Assembly (NCBI GenBank): GCA_030690755.1
Contig: JAUYGA010000184.1
Span: 1-10,854, forward strand
From: Nanobdellota archaeon
GTDB lineage: Archaea > Nanobdellota > Nanobdellia > Woesearchaeales > JAUYGA01
Direction: 5' to 3'
Length of the DNA: 10,854 nucleotides
The stretch's first letter is position 1. The number at the start of each line of letters is the position of its first letter. Shown piece after piece: positions 6,258-10,854 of the stretch. The translations under genes were made by a program, and so were the position numbers. The notes beneath the pieces are model-generated. The model worked only from the letters and a program-made list of their open reading frames with translations. It ran no database searches and had not been told where the DNA came from.

Positions 6258-6677
6258 TCATTGGCTTATTATTTGCACTATTATCCTCCTTTCTTTTCTA
6301 GGACCATCAAACTCAAAAAGGAAAATATCCTGCCAGCTTCCAAGAGTCAACTCCCCGTCAATTATCGGAACTGTTTTTGAAGGCCCTATCAATGTGGCCT
6401 TTATATGCGCCGCAGCATTATCGTCTACCTTATCGTGAGCATAATTGTCATGTTGCAAAACCATCTTGTTTATTGCCTTTATAACATCCTTTTGAAGATT
6501 AACATCAGCATTTTCATTTATCATTATAGCTGCAGTTGAATGAACTGCATAAACCACACATATACCTTCAACTACCTTAGAAAGAGTTACCGCTTTCTTT
6601 ACTTCCTCAGTTATATCGACAAGTTCCTCTTTCTCTTTTGTTGAAAGAATTATTTCATGTATGTTGTTTTCCTTCAT
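6258..6677 (-). CDS. YjbQ family protein (UPF0047)
   Basis: A 139-residue protein covering the whole YjbQ/UPF0047 family, small trimeric proteins with reported weak thiamin-phosphate-synthase-like activity; the true role is unknown. Family signatures are VHSTAAIMINENAD (45-58, H46), DDNAAAHIKATLIGPS (85-100, H91), IPIIDG-like PIIDGELTLGSWQDIFLFEFDGPR (104-127) and the final RRIIVQII. The frame stays open 33 codons further upstream (to 6776), but the internal ATG at 6677 gives the usual family length, begins where family similarity begins, and lies about 25 bases from a strong TATA element, so I chose it. It is divergent from the winged-helix gene across a 171-base promoter region and probably monocistronic. 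Family assignment is confident; no function is claimed. Confidence 0.88.
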   Translation of the reverse strand: MKENNIHEIILSTKEKEELVDITEEVKKAVTLSKVVEGICVVYAVHSTAAIMINENADVNLQKDVIKAINKMVLQHDNYAHDKVDDNAAAHIKATLIGPSKTVPIIDGELTLGSWQDIFLFEFDGPRKERRIIVQIISQ

Positions 6678-6696
6678 TTGACTTGGGTATGCTTGT

Positions 6697-6707
6697 TTAT
6701 TTAAAAA
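6697..6707 (-). promoter_or_regulatory. TATA box deciding the YjbQ start
   Basis: The minus strand reads TTTTTAAATAA, centred 25 bases from the ATG at 6677. It lies inside the longer open frame that begins at 6776, so a transcript from it could not encode the longer protein. This is the main argument for the short form. Confidence 0.6.
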
Positions 6708-6817
6708 TCTTCTAGTTAGAACTTGCTTTCTTCTGATTATAACCTGTTTGAAACCCGCATTGTACTCACAGATCATATGACTATATGTTTAAATCAAATT
6801 AAAACTATCAAAAACTA

Positions 6818-6827
6818 TTTATAAATA
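6818..6827 (+). promoter_or_regulatory. TATA box for the membrane winged-helix gene
   Basis: TTTATAAATA, centred about 27 bases before the ATG at 6849, implies a leaderless or nearly leaderless mRNA. No Shine-Dalgarno sequence precedes the ATG. The box for YjbQ lies about 110 bases away in the opposite direction. Confidence 0.65.
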
Positions 6828-6848
6828 CCCATATAACCTAATTAAATC

Positions 6849-7538
6849 ATGGCACAAGAATCTTTTTTATTGTTTTCTTTAAAGGAAGACAAGTCAAAAA
6901 AACTGGCGCAAGTTATCAGTAATGAGACTGCCAGAAAAATACTTGATTATATGAGCGCAAAAGGCAATAAGACCATCACAGAAACAGAACTTGCAACAGC
7001 GCTTAAATTACCAATATCAACAGTCCACTATAATATGAAGCATCTGATGGATGCGAAACTTGTTCAGGCAGATGAATTCCATTACAGCGAGAAAGGAAAG
7101 GAAGTGAATCACTATTCCTTATCAAACAAGCTGATAATAATCGCGCCTTCGACATCAGAAAAATTTATCGAGAAATTAAAGAAAATCCTTCCAGTTGCGC
7201 TCATATCTCTGGTCGCGGCAAGTTTTGTCCAATTATTTTCAAAAGTGATGCAGGGAAATGCTTTCGCTTCTGCGCAAAAAGCAACGACAGACTCTTTAAT
7301 ACAGGAAAGAGGCATTGAAACTTTAGGTGAAGGATCCGCAAAGCTAGCTGCCTCTGCGGCTGCACCTGCGCAATTAACCGACTCTGCAGCAAGCGCAACA
7401 GGGATTGCGCAGAATTATTACTCTAATATTGCATCTACACAAATCAACTATGCACCATGGTTCTTATTTGGAGCACTATTCGCTTTGATAATGTACTTTG
7501 TCTGGGATTGGTTTATTGAAAGAAAAAAAAGCAAATAA
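6849..7538 (+). CDS. Membrane-anchored winged-helix (ArsR-like) regulator
   Basis: A 229-residue protein with an N-terminal winged helix (about 15-96) and a two-pass membrane tail. The DNA-binding part shows NETARKILDYMSA (helix 1), ITETELATALKLPISTVHYNMKHLMDAKLV (helix-turn-helix, recognition helix about 56-68), and a wing with YSEKGKEVNHYSLS. A membrane segment at about 112-130 is followed by an Ala/Ser/Thr-rich, low-complexity loop (136-197) and a second membrane segment at 202-221, then basic ERKKSK. With both ends in the cytoplasm, the loop would be outside the cell, so the protein could report an envelope state to the DNA, or tether it to the membrane. Membrane-linked HTH proteins with this start (ESFLLFSLKEDKSKKLAQVIS) look typical of DPANN-like archaea, an impression from memory. 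It is divergent from YjbQ; self-regulation through the shared spacer is possible. Targets are unknown. Confidence 0.75.
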   Translation: MAQESFLLFSLKEDKSKKLAQVISNETARKILDYMSAKGNKTITETELATALKLPISTVHYNMKHLMDAKLVQADEFHYSEKGKEVNHYSLSNKLIIIAPSTSEKFIEKLKKILPVALISLVAASFVQLFSKVMQGNAFASAQKATTDSLIQERGIETLGEGSAKLAASAAAPAQLTDSAASATGIAQNYYSNIASTQINYAPWFLFGALFALIMYFVWDWFIERKKSK

Positions 7539-7625
7539 ATCAAACAAAGAAAAAAGACCAATAACCCATAAAAAAATTAAAAACTAATTTGGTGAATAAG
7601 AAGTTAAAAAAATAATTTAAAAAAC

Positions 7626-7649
7626 AAACAAAAATGTCCTTTTTGTTTT
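7626..7649 (+). terminator. A/T hairpin with T tract, possible terminator
   Basis: AAACAAAAA (7626-7634) pairs perfectly with TTTTTGTTT (7640-7648) around TGTCC. The right arm doubles as an oligo-T tract on the + strand. It lies about 90 bases beyond the winged-helix gene and could end its transcript, although the all-A/T stem is weak. Confidence 0.35.
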
Positions 7650-7795
7650 CTGTATTCAATAAAAAATAGATAAAAATCTTTTTCTGAAAAATAAACCGCA
7701 TTAATCGCCAACAAAAAGCAGATCAAACAAAATTAAAACAAACCAAAATAAACTTAAAAAGAAAAAGTATTTAAATAAGCAATACATCATATTAT

Positions 7796-7804
7796 TTATA
7801 AAAA
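7796..7804 (+). promoter_or_regulatory. TATA box for the aminomutase transcript
   Basis: TTTATAAAA centred near 7800 predicts a start near 7826, giving a leader of about 120 bases before the aminomutase ATG. This is unlike the leaderless genes elsewhere here. A second candidate, TATTTAAATAA at 7768-7778, lies further upstream. Confidence 0.5.
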
Positions 7805-7833
7805 GATAGACGATAAAAAAACTTGTGCGCAAA

Positions 7834-7953
7834 ATGAAAAAAGAGTTGATACAACCTTATCAAAATCATAGTATGAAAGCTAATTCTAAGTCTACGTCAA
7901 AACAGATTCTAACTCTGGACGTTCTAAACGAGGTGCCTTTTTTTTATGCCTGA
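7834..7953 (+). CDS. Possible 39-residue leader ORF overlapping the aminomutase start
   Basis: ATG 7834 opens a 39-codon frame (MKKELIQPYQNHSM... ending VPFFYA) whose TGA at 7951-7953 overlaps the first codons of the aminomutase gene in another frame. The ATG lies a few bases after the predicted transcription start. The aminomutase Shine-Dalgarno sequence GAGGTG (7930-7935) and a run of eight T residues lie inside its last codons. It could couple translation or sense lysine supply (five Lys codons), or be chance. I recognise no family. Only conservation in relatives would decide. Confidence 0.3.
   Translation: MKKELIQPYQNHSMKANSKSTSKQILTLDVLNEVPFFYA
7930..7935 (+). promoter_or_regulatory. 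Shine-Dalgarno sequence GAGGTG for the aminomutase
   Basis: GAGGTG is followed by CC and eight T residues, then ATG 7946, a spacing of ten bases. It confirms that the ATG at 7946 is used even though the frame has a leader. Confidence 0.6.
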
Positions 7954-9682
7954 ATGGGAAGAATTACTAAAAGAAAGCATAACAAATTCTGAACGGCTTG
8001 CAAGAAACTGCAATGTAGTAGAAAAGCAAGAGATTCGCGAAGTTATAAGGCGTTATCCTCTTTGCATCAATAAATACTATTTTAACCTCATAAAAGAGAA
8101 AAATGATCCTATATGGAACCAATGCATACCTCATATAAACGAGATAACAGACAAACATGGACTAGTTGACCCGCTACATGAAGAAGAAGACAGCCCAGTC
8201 CCCGGATTGACACACAGATATCCTGATCGTGTACTTCTTCTCGTATCAAACAGATGCGCAATGTATTGCAGATTCTGCACACGAAAAAGACGCGTAGGCG
8301 ATCCTTTCAAAGCAATATTCAAAGAACAAACAATGAAAGGAATTGACTACATAAGAGAGCATAAAGAGGTAAGAGATGTTGTTCTTTCTGGCGGAGATCC
8401 GCTTCTCCTCAAAGATGAAAGAATAGAATTCATACTAAAAGAACTAAGAAAAATTGAACATGTTGAGATAATAAGGATTGGAACAAAAGTCCCATGCACT
8501 CTTCCTCAGAGAATAACACCTGAACTTTGCCAGATAATAAGCAAATACCATCCAGTTTTTGTGAATGTCCATTTCAACCATCCAAGAGAACTTACAGAAG
8601 AAAGCAAAAACGCGCTTAAAATGCTTGTTGATGCAGGAATTCCAGTAGGCAACCAGACAGTTCTATTAAGAGATGTTAATGATAACAAAGAGGTAATGAA
8701 AGAGTTAACATACGGCCTTATGAAAACCGGAGTCTACCCATATTACATTTATCAAGCAGACCTTACAAAAGGAACAGACCATTTCAGAACAAAAGTCAAA
8801 GACAGCCTTGAAATAATAAACAACTTGAGAATGTTTGAAGCAGATTTGCCAACACCCTACTACATAATTGATGCGCCTGGCGGCGGTGGCAAAATCCCTC
8901 TTATCCCTGATTATGAAAAAACCAATGAAAACCAAGAAATTGTCAAAATAAAATCTGACGAAGACATCCAAAAATTAAAAAATAAAGATGTTCAAGTAAT
9001 CATCCTTAAGTCAGACATTGATGACCTGACAAAAATTGCTGAGGTAAGAGCATTAAATAAAGAGGCCATACTTGTAATAAACAGCAAAATTATATCTGAA
9101 AATCCTGAAAAAATAACGCAAGAAGCATGCGTCGAACTAAAAAAGAACACACCATTATTCATAAATACCTGTTTCAACAGAGCTGACCAGATAAACGAAA
9201 CAACTGAAAAAGCAATCGCTATGATGAAAGACAATGGCCTTGTACTTTGCAACAATACCACTGTTTACAAAGGAGAAAACGACAATCCCATAGTCATAAG
9301 AGAATTAATGCACAAATTGCTAAAACTCAGGATAAAACCTAGCTATATCGCTTTTGACTCAAATGGCAATTCTGTAAAAACAAAGACAAGAAATTGCATG
9401 AAACTCATAAAATCGCTCAGAGGCTTCACTTCAGGATTAGCAGTCCCGCATTTTGCAATAGAAAATAACGGAGAAAAAGTCATTGTCGGCCCGAATTATG
9501 TAATAGACCAGGATAGTGATAAGATAATCTTGCAGAACTATGCAGGCAAGATCTATGAATATCCTGAACCAATACTGGATGAAAGCTGCAATGGTAATTT
9601 AGACCTAATCAATACCTCTGCAAGTAAAGAAACTGAAATTGCAGAAAAACAACAAGCAACAGCGAAAATAGGCGGCAGTTGA
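7946..9682 (+). CDS. kamA: Lysine 2,3-aminomutase-like radical SAM enzyme with a degenerate second half-barrel
   Basis: A 578-residue radical SAM/PLP protein; typical members have about 420. The first 323 residues are a complete KamA core: 4Fe-4S motif CxxxCxxC (C104, C108, C111) followed by TR (R113), LSGGDPLLL (147-155), D272 in YQADL, HFRT (279-282), and the PLP-lysine loop DAPGGGGK (D309, K316). D272 and D309 match the two aspartates that hold lysine in the clostridial enzyme, arguing against glutamate 2,3-aminomutase, which has other residues there. Residues 349-518 repeat the fold of 144-323 without iron-sulfur cysteines. The usual KamA tail (NYVIDQDSDKIILQNYAGKIYEYPEP, 517-542) comes after this copy. 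A low-complexity tail ends the protein. The expected reaction is L-lysine to beta-lysine. No beta-lysine acetyltransferase gene (ablB) is visible beside it, so the pathway is open. Confidence 0.82.
   Translation: MPEWEELLKESITNSERLARNCNVVEKQEIREVIRRYPLCINKYYFNLIKEKNDPIWNQCIPHINEITDKHGLVDPLHEEEDSPVPGLTHRYPDRVLLLVSNRCAMYCRFCTRKRRVGDPFKAIFKEQTMKGIDYIREHKEVRDVVLSGGDPLLLKDERIEFILKELRKIEHVEIIRIGTKVPCTLPQRITPELCQIISKYHPVFVNVHFNHPRELTEESKNALKMLVDAGIPVGNQTVLLRDVNDNKEVMKELTYGLMKTGVYPYYIYQADLTKGTDHFRTKVKDSLEIINNLRMFEADLPTPYYIIDAPGGGGKIPLIPDYEKTNENQEIVKIKSDEDIQKLKNKDVQVIILKSDIDDLTKIAEVRALNKEAILVINSKIISENPEKITQEACVELKKNTPLFINTCFNRADQINETTEKAIAMMKDNGLVLCNNTTVYKGENDNPIVIRELMHKLLKLRIKPSYIAFDSNGNSVKTKTRNCMKLIKSLRGFTSGLAVPHFAIENNGEKVIVGPNYVIDQDSDKIILQNYAGKIYEYPEPILDESCNGNLDLINTSASKETEIAEKQQATAKIGGS
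8969..9499 (+). repeat. Degenerate internal duplication of the aminomutase catalytic half
   Basis: Codons 342-518 encode a diverged copy of residues 144-323. Matching blocks are VQVIILKSD with VRDVVLSGGD, PLFINTCFN with PVFVNVHFN, GLVLCNNTTVYKGENDN with GIPVGNQTVLLRDVNDN, IRELMHKLLKLRIKPSYIAF with MKELTYGLMKTGVYPYYIYQ, and GEKVIVGPNYVI with GGKIPLIPDY. The copy has no CxxxCxxC and only remnants of the PLP loop (ENNGEK, K511 near the place of K316), so it is probably structural or regulatory. Confidence 0.7.
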
Positions 9683-9792
9683 TGCAGTTGATTACAATAG
9701 AATCTTGTTCTAAATGCTTCCAGACCTCTAAAATCAGATTATTTGAACTAATGGCCTTTTTTACAAATTTCTGGATAAAATTTATAAACTGA
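9682..9792 (+). CDS. Possible 36-residue ORF coupled to the aminomutase stop
   Basis: The ATG at 9682-9684 overlaps the aminomutase stop as TGATG, an arrangement favoured for coupled translation. The product (MQLITIESCSKCFQTSK... ending KFIN) contains one CxxC and a hydrophobic C-terminus. It has no recognisable family, no strong Shine-Dalgarno sequence, and ends inside the next promoter. A perfect tandem repeat of GCAGTTGAT (9675-9683, 9684-9692) creates this junction. It may well be chance. Confidence 0.2.
   Translation: MQLITIESCSKCFQTSKIRLFELMAFFTNFWIKFIN
9757..9762 (+). terminator. Short T tract after the aminomutase
   Basis: Six T residues after GGCC, 75 bases past the aminomutase stop and just before the next promoter, fit a minimal archaeal oligo-T terminator. 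No convincing stem precedes them. Confidence 0.3.
9781..9788 (+). promoter_or_regulatory. TATA box for the 138-residue gene
   Basis: TTTATAAA preceded by AAAA predicts a transcript start near 9811, leaving about 16 bases of leader. That leader contains a Shine-Dalgarno-like AAAGGT (9816-9821), five bases before ATG 9827. Confidence 0.55.
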
Positions 9793-9826
9793 AAGCGAAG
9801 AATTAAGAAAAAAATAAAGGTAAAAG

Positions 9827-10243
9827 ATGGACAAAAAAGAGATGTTAAGGGAATGGGTAATGCATTTCATAAAACAGAAGGATGCCGACAAGATAGTCTC
9901 AATAGATGAACAGGGCGACAAGATAACAGTAACCCTTAAAGAAGGCAAATCCTATTATTTTATAGTTCCAGAACTGAGAGATGAAGGTTTTCTAAGAAAC
10001 TTAAACAAGGAAGAACGCATAACTATAGCTGTATTTAACAAAAAAATAAATCTTGAGTTCCTAATCAAAAACTGGAAAGATTTTGTTGATTTTCCATTCT
10101 TAACATTCCATTTTGTAAATCCTGAATCAAAAACAGACCTTAAATGGATCATAAGGCCTAATGTCCATAACCGCATAACAGAGCCAAAATCCCTAAAAAC
10201 AGGTCTTAAATCAATGTTTGACATGGTTGAAGAAGTAAGATAA
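9827..10243 (+). CDS. Uncharacterised 138-residue cytoplasmic protein
   Basis: I do not recognise this family. The protein is soluble and charged, with no signal peptide or membrane segment. A helical start (MDKKEMLREWVMHFIKQKD) is followed by strand-like stretches (KIVSIDEQGDKITVTLKEGKSYYFIVPEL, about 22-50), then ITIAVFNKKINLEFLIKNWKDFVDFPFLTFHFVNPES (64-101), and a basic C-terminal helix. The alternating pattern suggests a small alpha/beta fold, and the order helix, beta hairpin, strand recalls small restriction-like or SRPBCC-like domains only vaguely, with no catalytic motif to support it. It has no cysteine. It has its own promoter and Shine-Dalgarno sequence, so it is a real gene with probable single-gene transcription. 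It is convergent with the PRC-barrel gene. Confidence 0.65.
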   Translation: MDKKEMLREWVMHFIKQKDADKIVSIDEQGDKITVTLKEGKSYYFIVPELRDEGFLRNLNKEERITIAVFNKKINLEFLIKNWKDFVDFPFLTFHFVNPESKTDLKWIIRPNVHNRITEPKSLKTGLKSMFDMVEEVR

Positions 10244-10261
10244 TTCTTGTAAACTTTTAAT

Positions 10262-10287
10262 AAAAAAAGTCAAAAAAAAGAAAAAAA
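10262..10287 (-). terminator. Oligo-T terminator of the PRC-barrel gene
   Basis: On the minus strand the bases after the PRC-barrel stop are three successive T runs (seven, eight and seven long) separated by C and GAC. This is a strong archaeal intrinsic termination signal and also separates the gene from its convergent neighbour. Confidence 0.55.
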
Positions 10288-10298
10288 CTCTTTTAGAT

Positions 10299-10571
10299 TT
10301 AGTTTTCCTCTTCTTCAGAATAAGAAGGCGCAGCATTCCTGTTTATTATCATTATGTCGCCGATTGACTTGACAAGCTGATGCGGCACAATGACGCCTTT
10401 TGCGCTGCCGAGTGATTTTGAAAGGGATGAACCTTTTGTCGCCCGTATTCTCCAAGCAGAAACCTTGTTATTGCCTAAAAGACATTCATCAACGTCTCCG
10501 AAGTAATCTCCGCCATCTGTAAAAACCTTCATCTCAAATGTCTCACTCACTTTTTTAAGTTTCATTATCAT
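10299..10571 (-). CDS. PRC-barrel domain protein
   Basis: A 90-residue protein that is nearly all PRC-barrel (about 10-78). MKVFTDGGDYFGDVDECLLGNNKVSAWRIR gives the opening strands, and KGVIVPHQLVKSIGDIMIINR is the family's closing motif. An acidic tail SEEEEN ends it. In archaea, small PRC-barrel proteins include the CdpB type that bind SepF at the division site; others are linked to RNA processing in bacteria (RimM), so the role here is open, and a SepF partner is not in view. The frame opens at a TTG (10574), but GGAGG at 10584-10580 stands eight bases from the ATG at 10571, which I chose; ATG 10565 is a weaker alternative. Upstream lies a leader of about 70 bases and a divergent region shared with the TraB-like gene. 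Confidence 0.8.
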   Translation of the reverse strand: MIMKLKKVSETFEMKVFTDGGDYFGDVDECLLGNNKVSAWRIRATKGSSLSKSLGSAKGVIVPHQLVKSIGDIMIINRNAAPSYSEEEEN

Positions 10572-10664
10572 CAAAACCGCCTCCTTAATACCTTCTAAAT
10601 GACCTTCTTAACAAATACAAATGAAAGTCCATAAAAATTTTCTTAATTTCAGGGTAGTTATATT

Positions 10665-10680
10665 AGTATTTATATTTTTC
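10665..10680 (-). promoter_or_regulatory. Candidate TATA box for the PRC-barrel gene
   Basis: The minus strand reads AAAAATATAAATAC within 10665-10680, predicting a start near 10645 and a leader of about 75 bases that carries the GGAGG Shine-Dalgarno sequence. This would be one of the few longer-leader genes in the window. Confidence 0.4.
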
Positions 10681-10688
10681 TATTATAA

Positions 10689-10702
10689 GGGCTAAAAAGC
10701 CC
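10689..10702. other. Small dyad GGGCT-AAAA-AGCCC in the divergent spacer
   Basis: A perfect five-pair inverted repeat between the PRC-barrel and TraB-like promoters. It could be an operator for either gene. Without T residues following on either strand it does not look like a terminator. Confidence 0.3.
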
Positions 10703-10751
10703 AAAAACACAAAAAAGTATTAAAAGAAAGGCCAACACATTGAAATACATC

Positions 10752-10760
10752 TTTAAATAT
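10752..10760 (+). promoter_or_regulatory. Candidate TATA box for the TraB-like gene
   Basis: TTTAAATAT followed by CC predicts a start near 10782 and a leader of about a dozen bases. A second element, TTTTTAATA at 10765-10773, is centred 26 bases from ATG 10795 and would make the mRNA leaderless, as elsewhere in this window. I cannot choose between them. Confidence 0.45.
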
Positions 10761-10794
10761 CCAATTTTTAATACAGCCAAAATCAAATATAAAA

Positions 10795-10854
10795 ATGAAA
10801 TACAAAAACATCACAATAATCGGAACCTCGCATGTGGCCAAAGAATCAGTTGCT
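10795..10854 (+). CDS. TraB/PrgY family protein, N-terminal fragment
   Basis: Only 20 codons are present before the window ends: MKYKNITIIGTSHVAKESVA. The opening strand followed by GTSHVA is the start of the TraB/PrgY (pheromone-shutdown) family, whose archaeal members are membrane proteins with a Tiki/EreA/GumN-like fold and a conserved GxxH as a putative metal site. The gene is cut by the window edge, not visibly broken. The assignment rests on this short motif, so it is moderately sure. Confidence 0.6.
   Translation, partial: MKYKNITIIGTSHVAKESVA

Larger units (their letters stand above)
7539..7833. other. A-rich non-coding spacer
   Basis: About 295 bases, very rich in A on the + strand, with no open frame longer than a dozen codons beginning with ATG and no tRNA-like fold. 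The contents I can support are the hairpin/T tract at 7626-7649 and the promoter elements near 7768-7804. A structured RNA is not apparent. Confidence 0.6.

Noticed and set aside
6165..6380. A 71-codon + strand frame upstream of and inside YjbQ
   Set aside because: Half of it is antisense to the conserved YjbQ C-terminus, and the rest is A/T-rich spacer. It has no ribosome-binding site.
6678..6776. A 33-residue N-terminal extension of YjbQ
   Set aside because: The strong TATA box at 6697-6707 lies inside it, the family starts at the internal Met, and the extension is basic and featureless.
7112..7398. Minus-strand frames inside the winged-helix gene
   Set aside because: They are shadows of the Ala/Ser-rich coding region, with no promoter and no recognisable domain. 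The same holds for minus-strand frames within the aminomutase and the 138-residue gene.
7938..7945. A frameshifted aminomutase whose N-terminus would include the leader ORF
   Set aside because: The aminomutase frame begins with a normal KamA N-terminus (EWEELLKESITNSERL) right after a Shine-Dalgarno sequence, so no upstream piece is missing. Slippage remains only a possibility.
10689..10702. GGGCT-AAAA-AGCCC as a terminator
   Set aside because: It lies upstream of both divergent genes, not after either, and no T tract follows on either strand.

Overview
The window reads as an AT-rich archaeal chromosome. The support is: archaeal TATA elements (TTTTTAAATA, TTTATAAATA) about 25-27 bases upstream of several start codons, implying leaderless or near-leaderless mRNAs; an archaeal MBF1-type zinc-ribbon/HTH factor; a small archaeal PRC-barrel protein; a winged-helix protein with a membrane-anchored C-terminus; and the beginning of a TraB-family gene. 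Short, low-GC genes and the membrane winged-helix type suggest a DPANN-like lineage (Woesearchaeota/Pacearchaeota sense), but that placement is inference. No rRNA, tRNA or CRISPR array was seen.

Region 1 (1-5172) is a cell-surface glycan neighbourhood. Two tandem + strand genes encode divergent paralogous GT-C-type polytopic membrane proteins, resembling reduced STT3/AglB relatives without a WWDYG motif. Convergent to them is a - strand pair: a membrane processive family-2 glycosyltransferase, and a membrane-anchored thioredoxin-fold protein (CPRC) joined to it by a 4-base GTGA stop/start overlap.

Region 2 (5173-5649) holds the most unusual feature. A 344-bp non-coding element (5279-5622) has 18-bp terminal inverted repeats (16/18 matching) and is flanked by a perfect 8-bp direct repeat TAAAATGC. 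This is the signature of a transposed non-autonomous element (MITE). Its interior is a back-to-back series of GC-rich hairpins, denser than a MITE would need.

Region 3 (5650-7538) carries MBF1 and YjbQ on the - strand and, divergent from YjbQ, the membrane winged-helix protein. Region 4 (7539-9792) has an A-rich 300-bp spacer, then a leader with a possible 39-codon upstream ORF whose end overlaps the start of a radical-SAM lysine 2,3-aminomutase-like gene. That enzyme is 578 residues instead of the usual roughly 420, because it carries a second, cysteine-less, degenerate copy of its own catalytic half-barrel. Region 5 (9793-10854) has an unrecognised 138-residue protein, a convergent PRC-barrel gene, and the first 20 codons of a TraB-like gene running off the edge.

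Several longest-ORF starts were moved downstream. In three genes the nominal GTG/TTG start lies in or just before a GGTG(G) Shine-Dalgarno sequence that serves a start a few codons later. In YjbQ the TATA spacing and the family length both point to an internal ATG.
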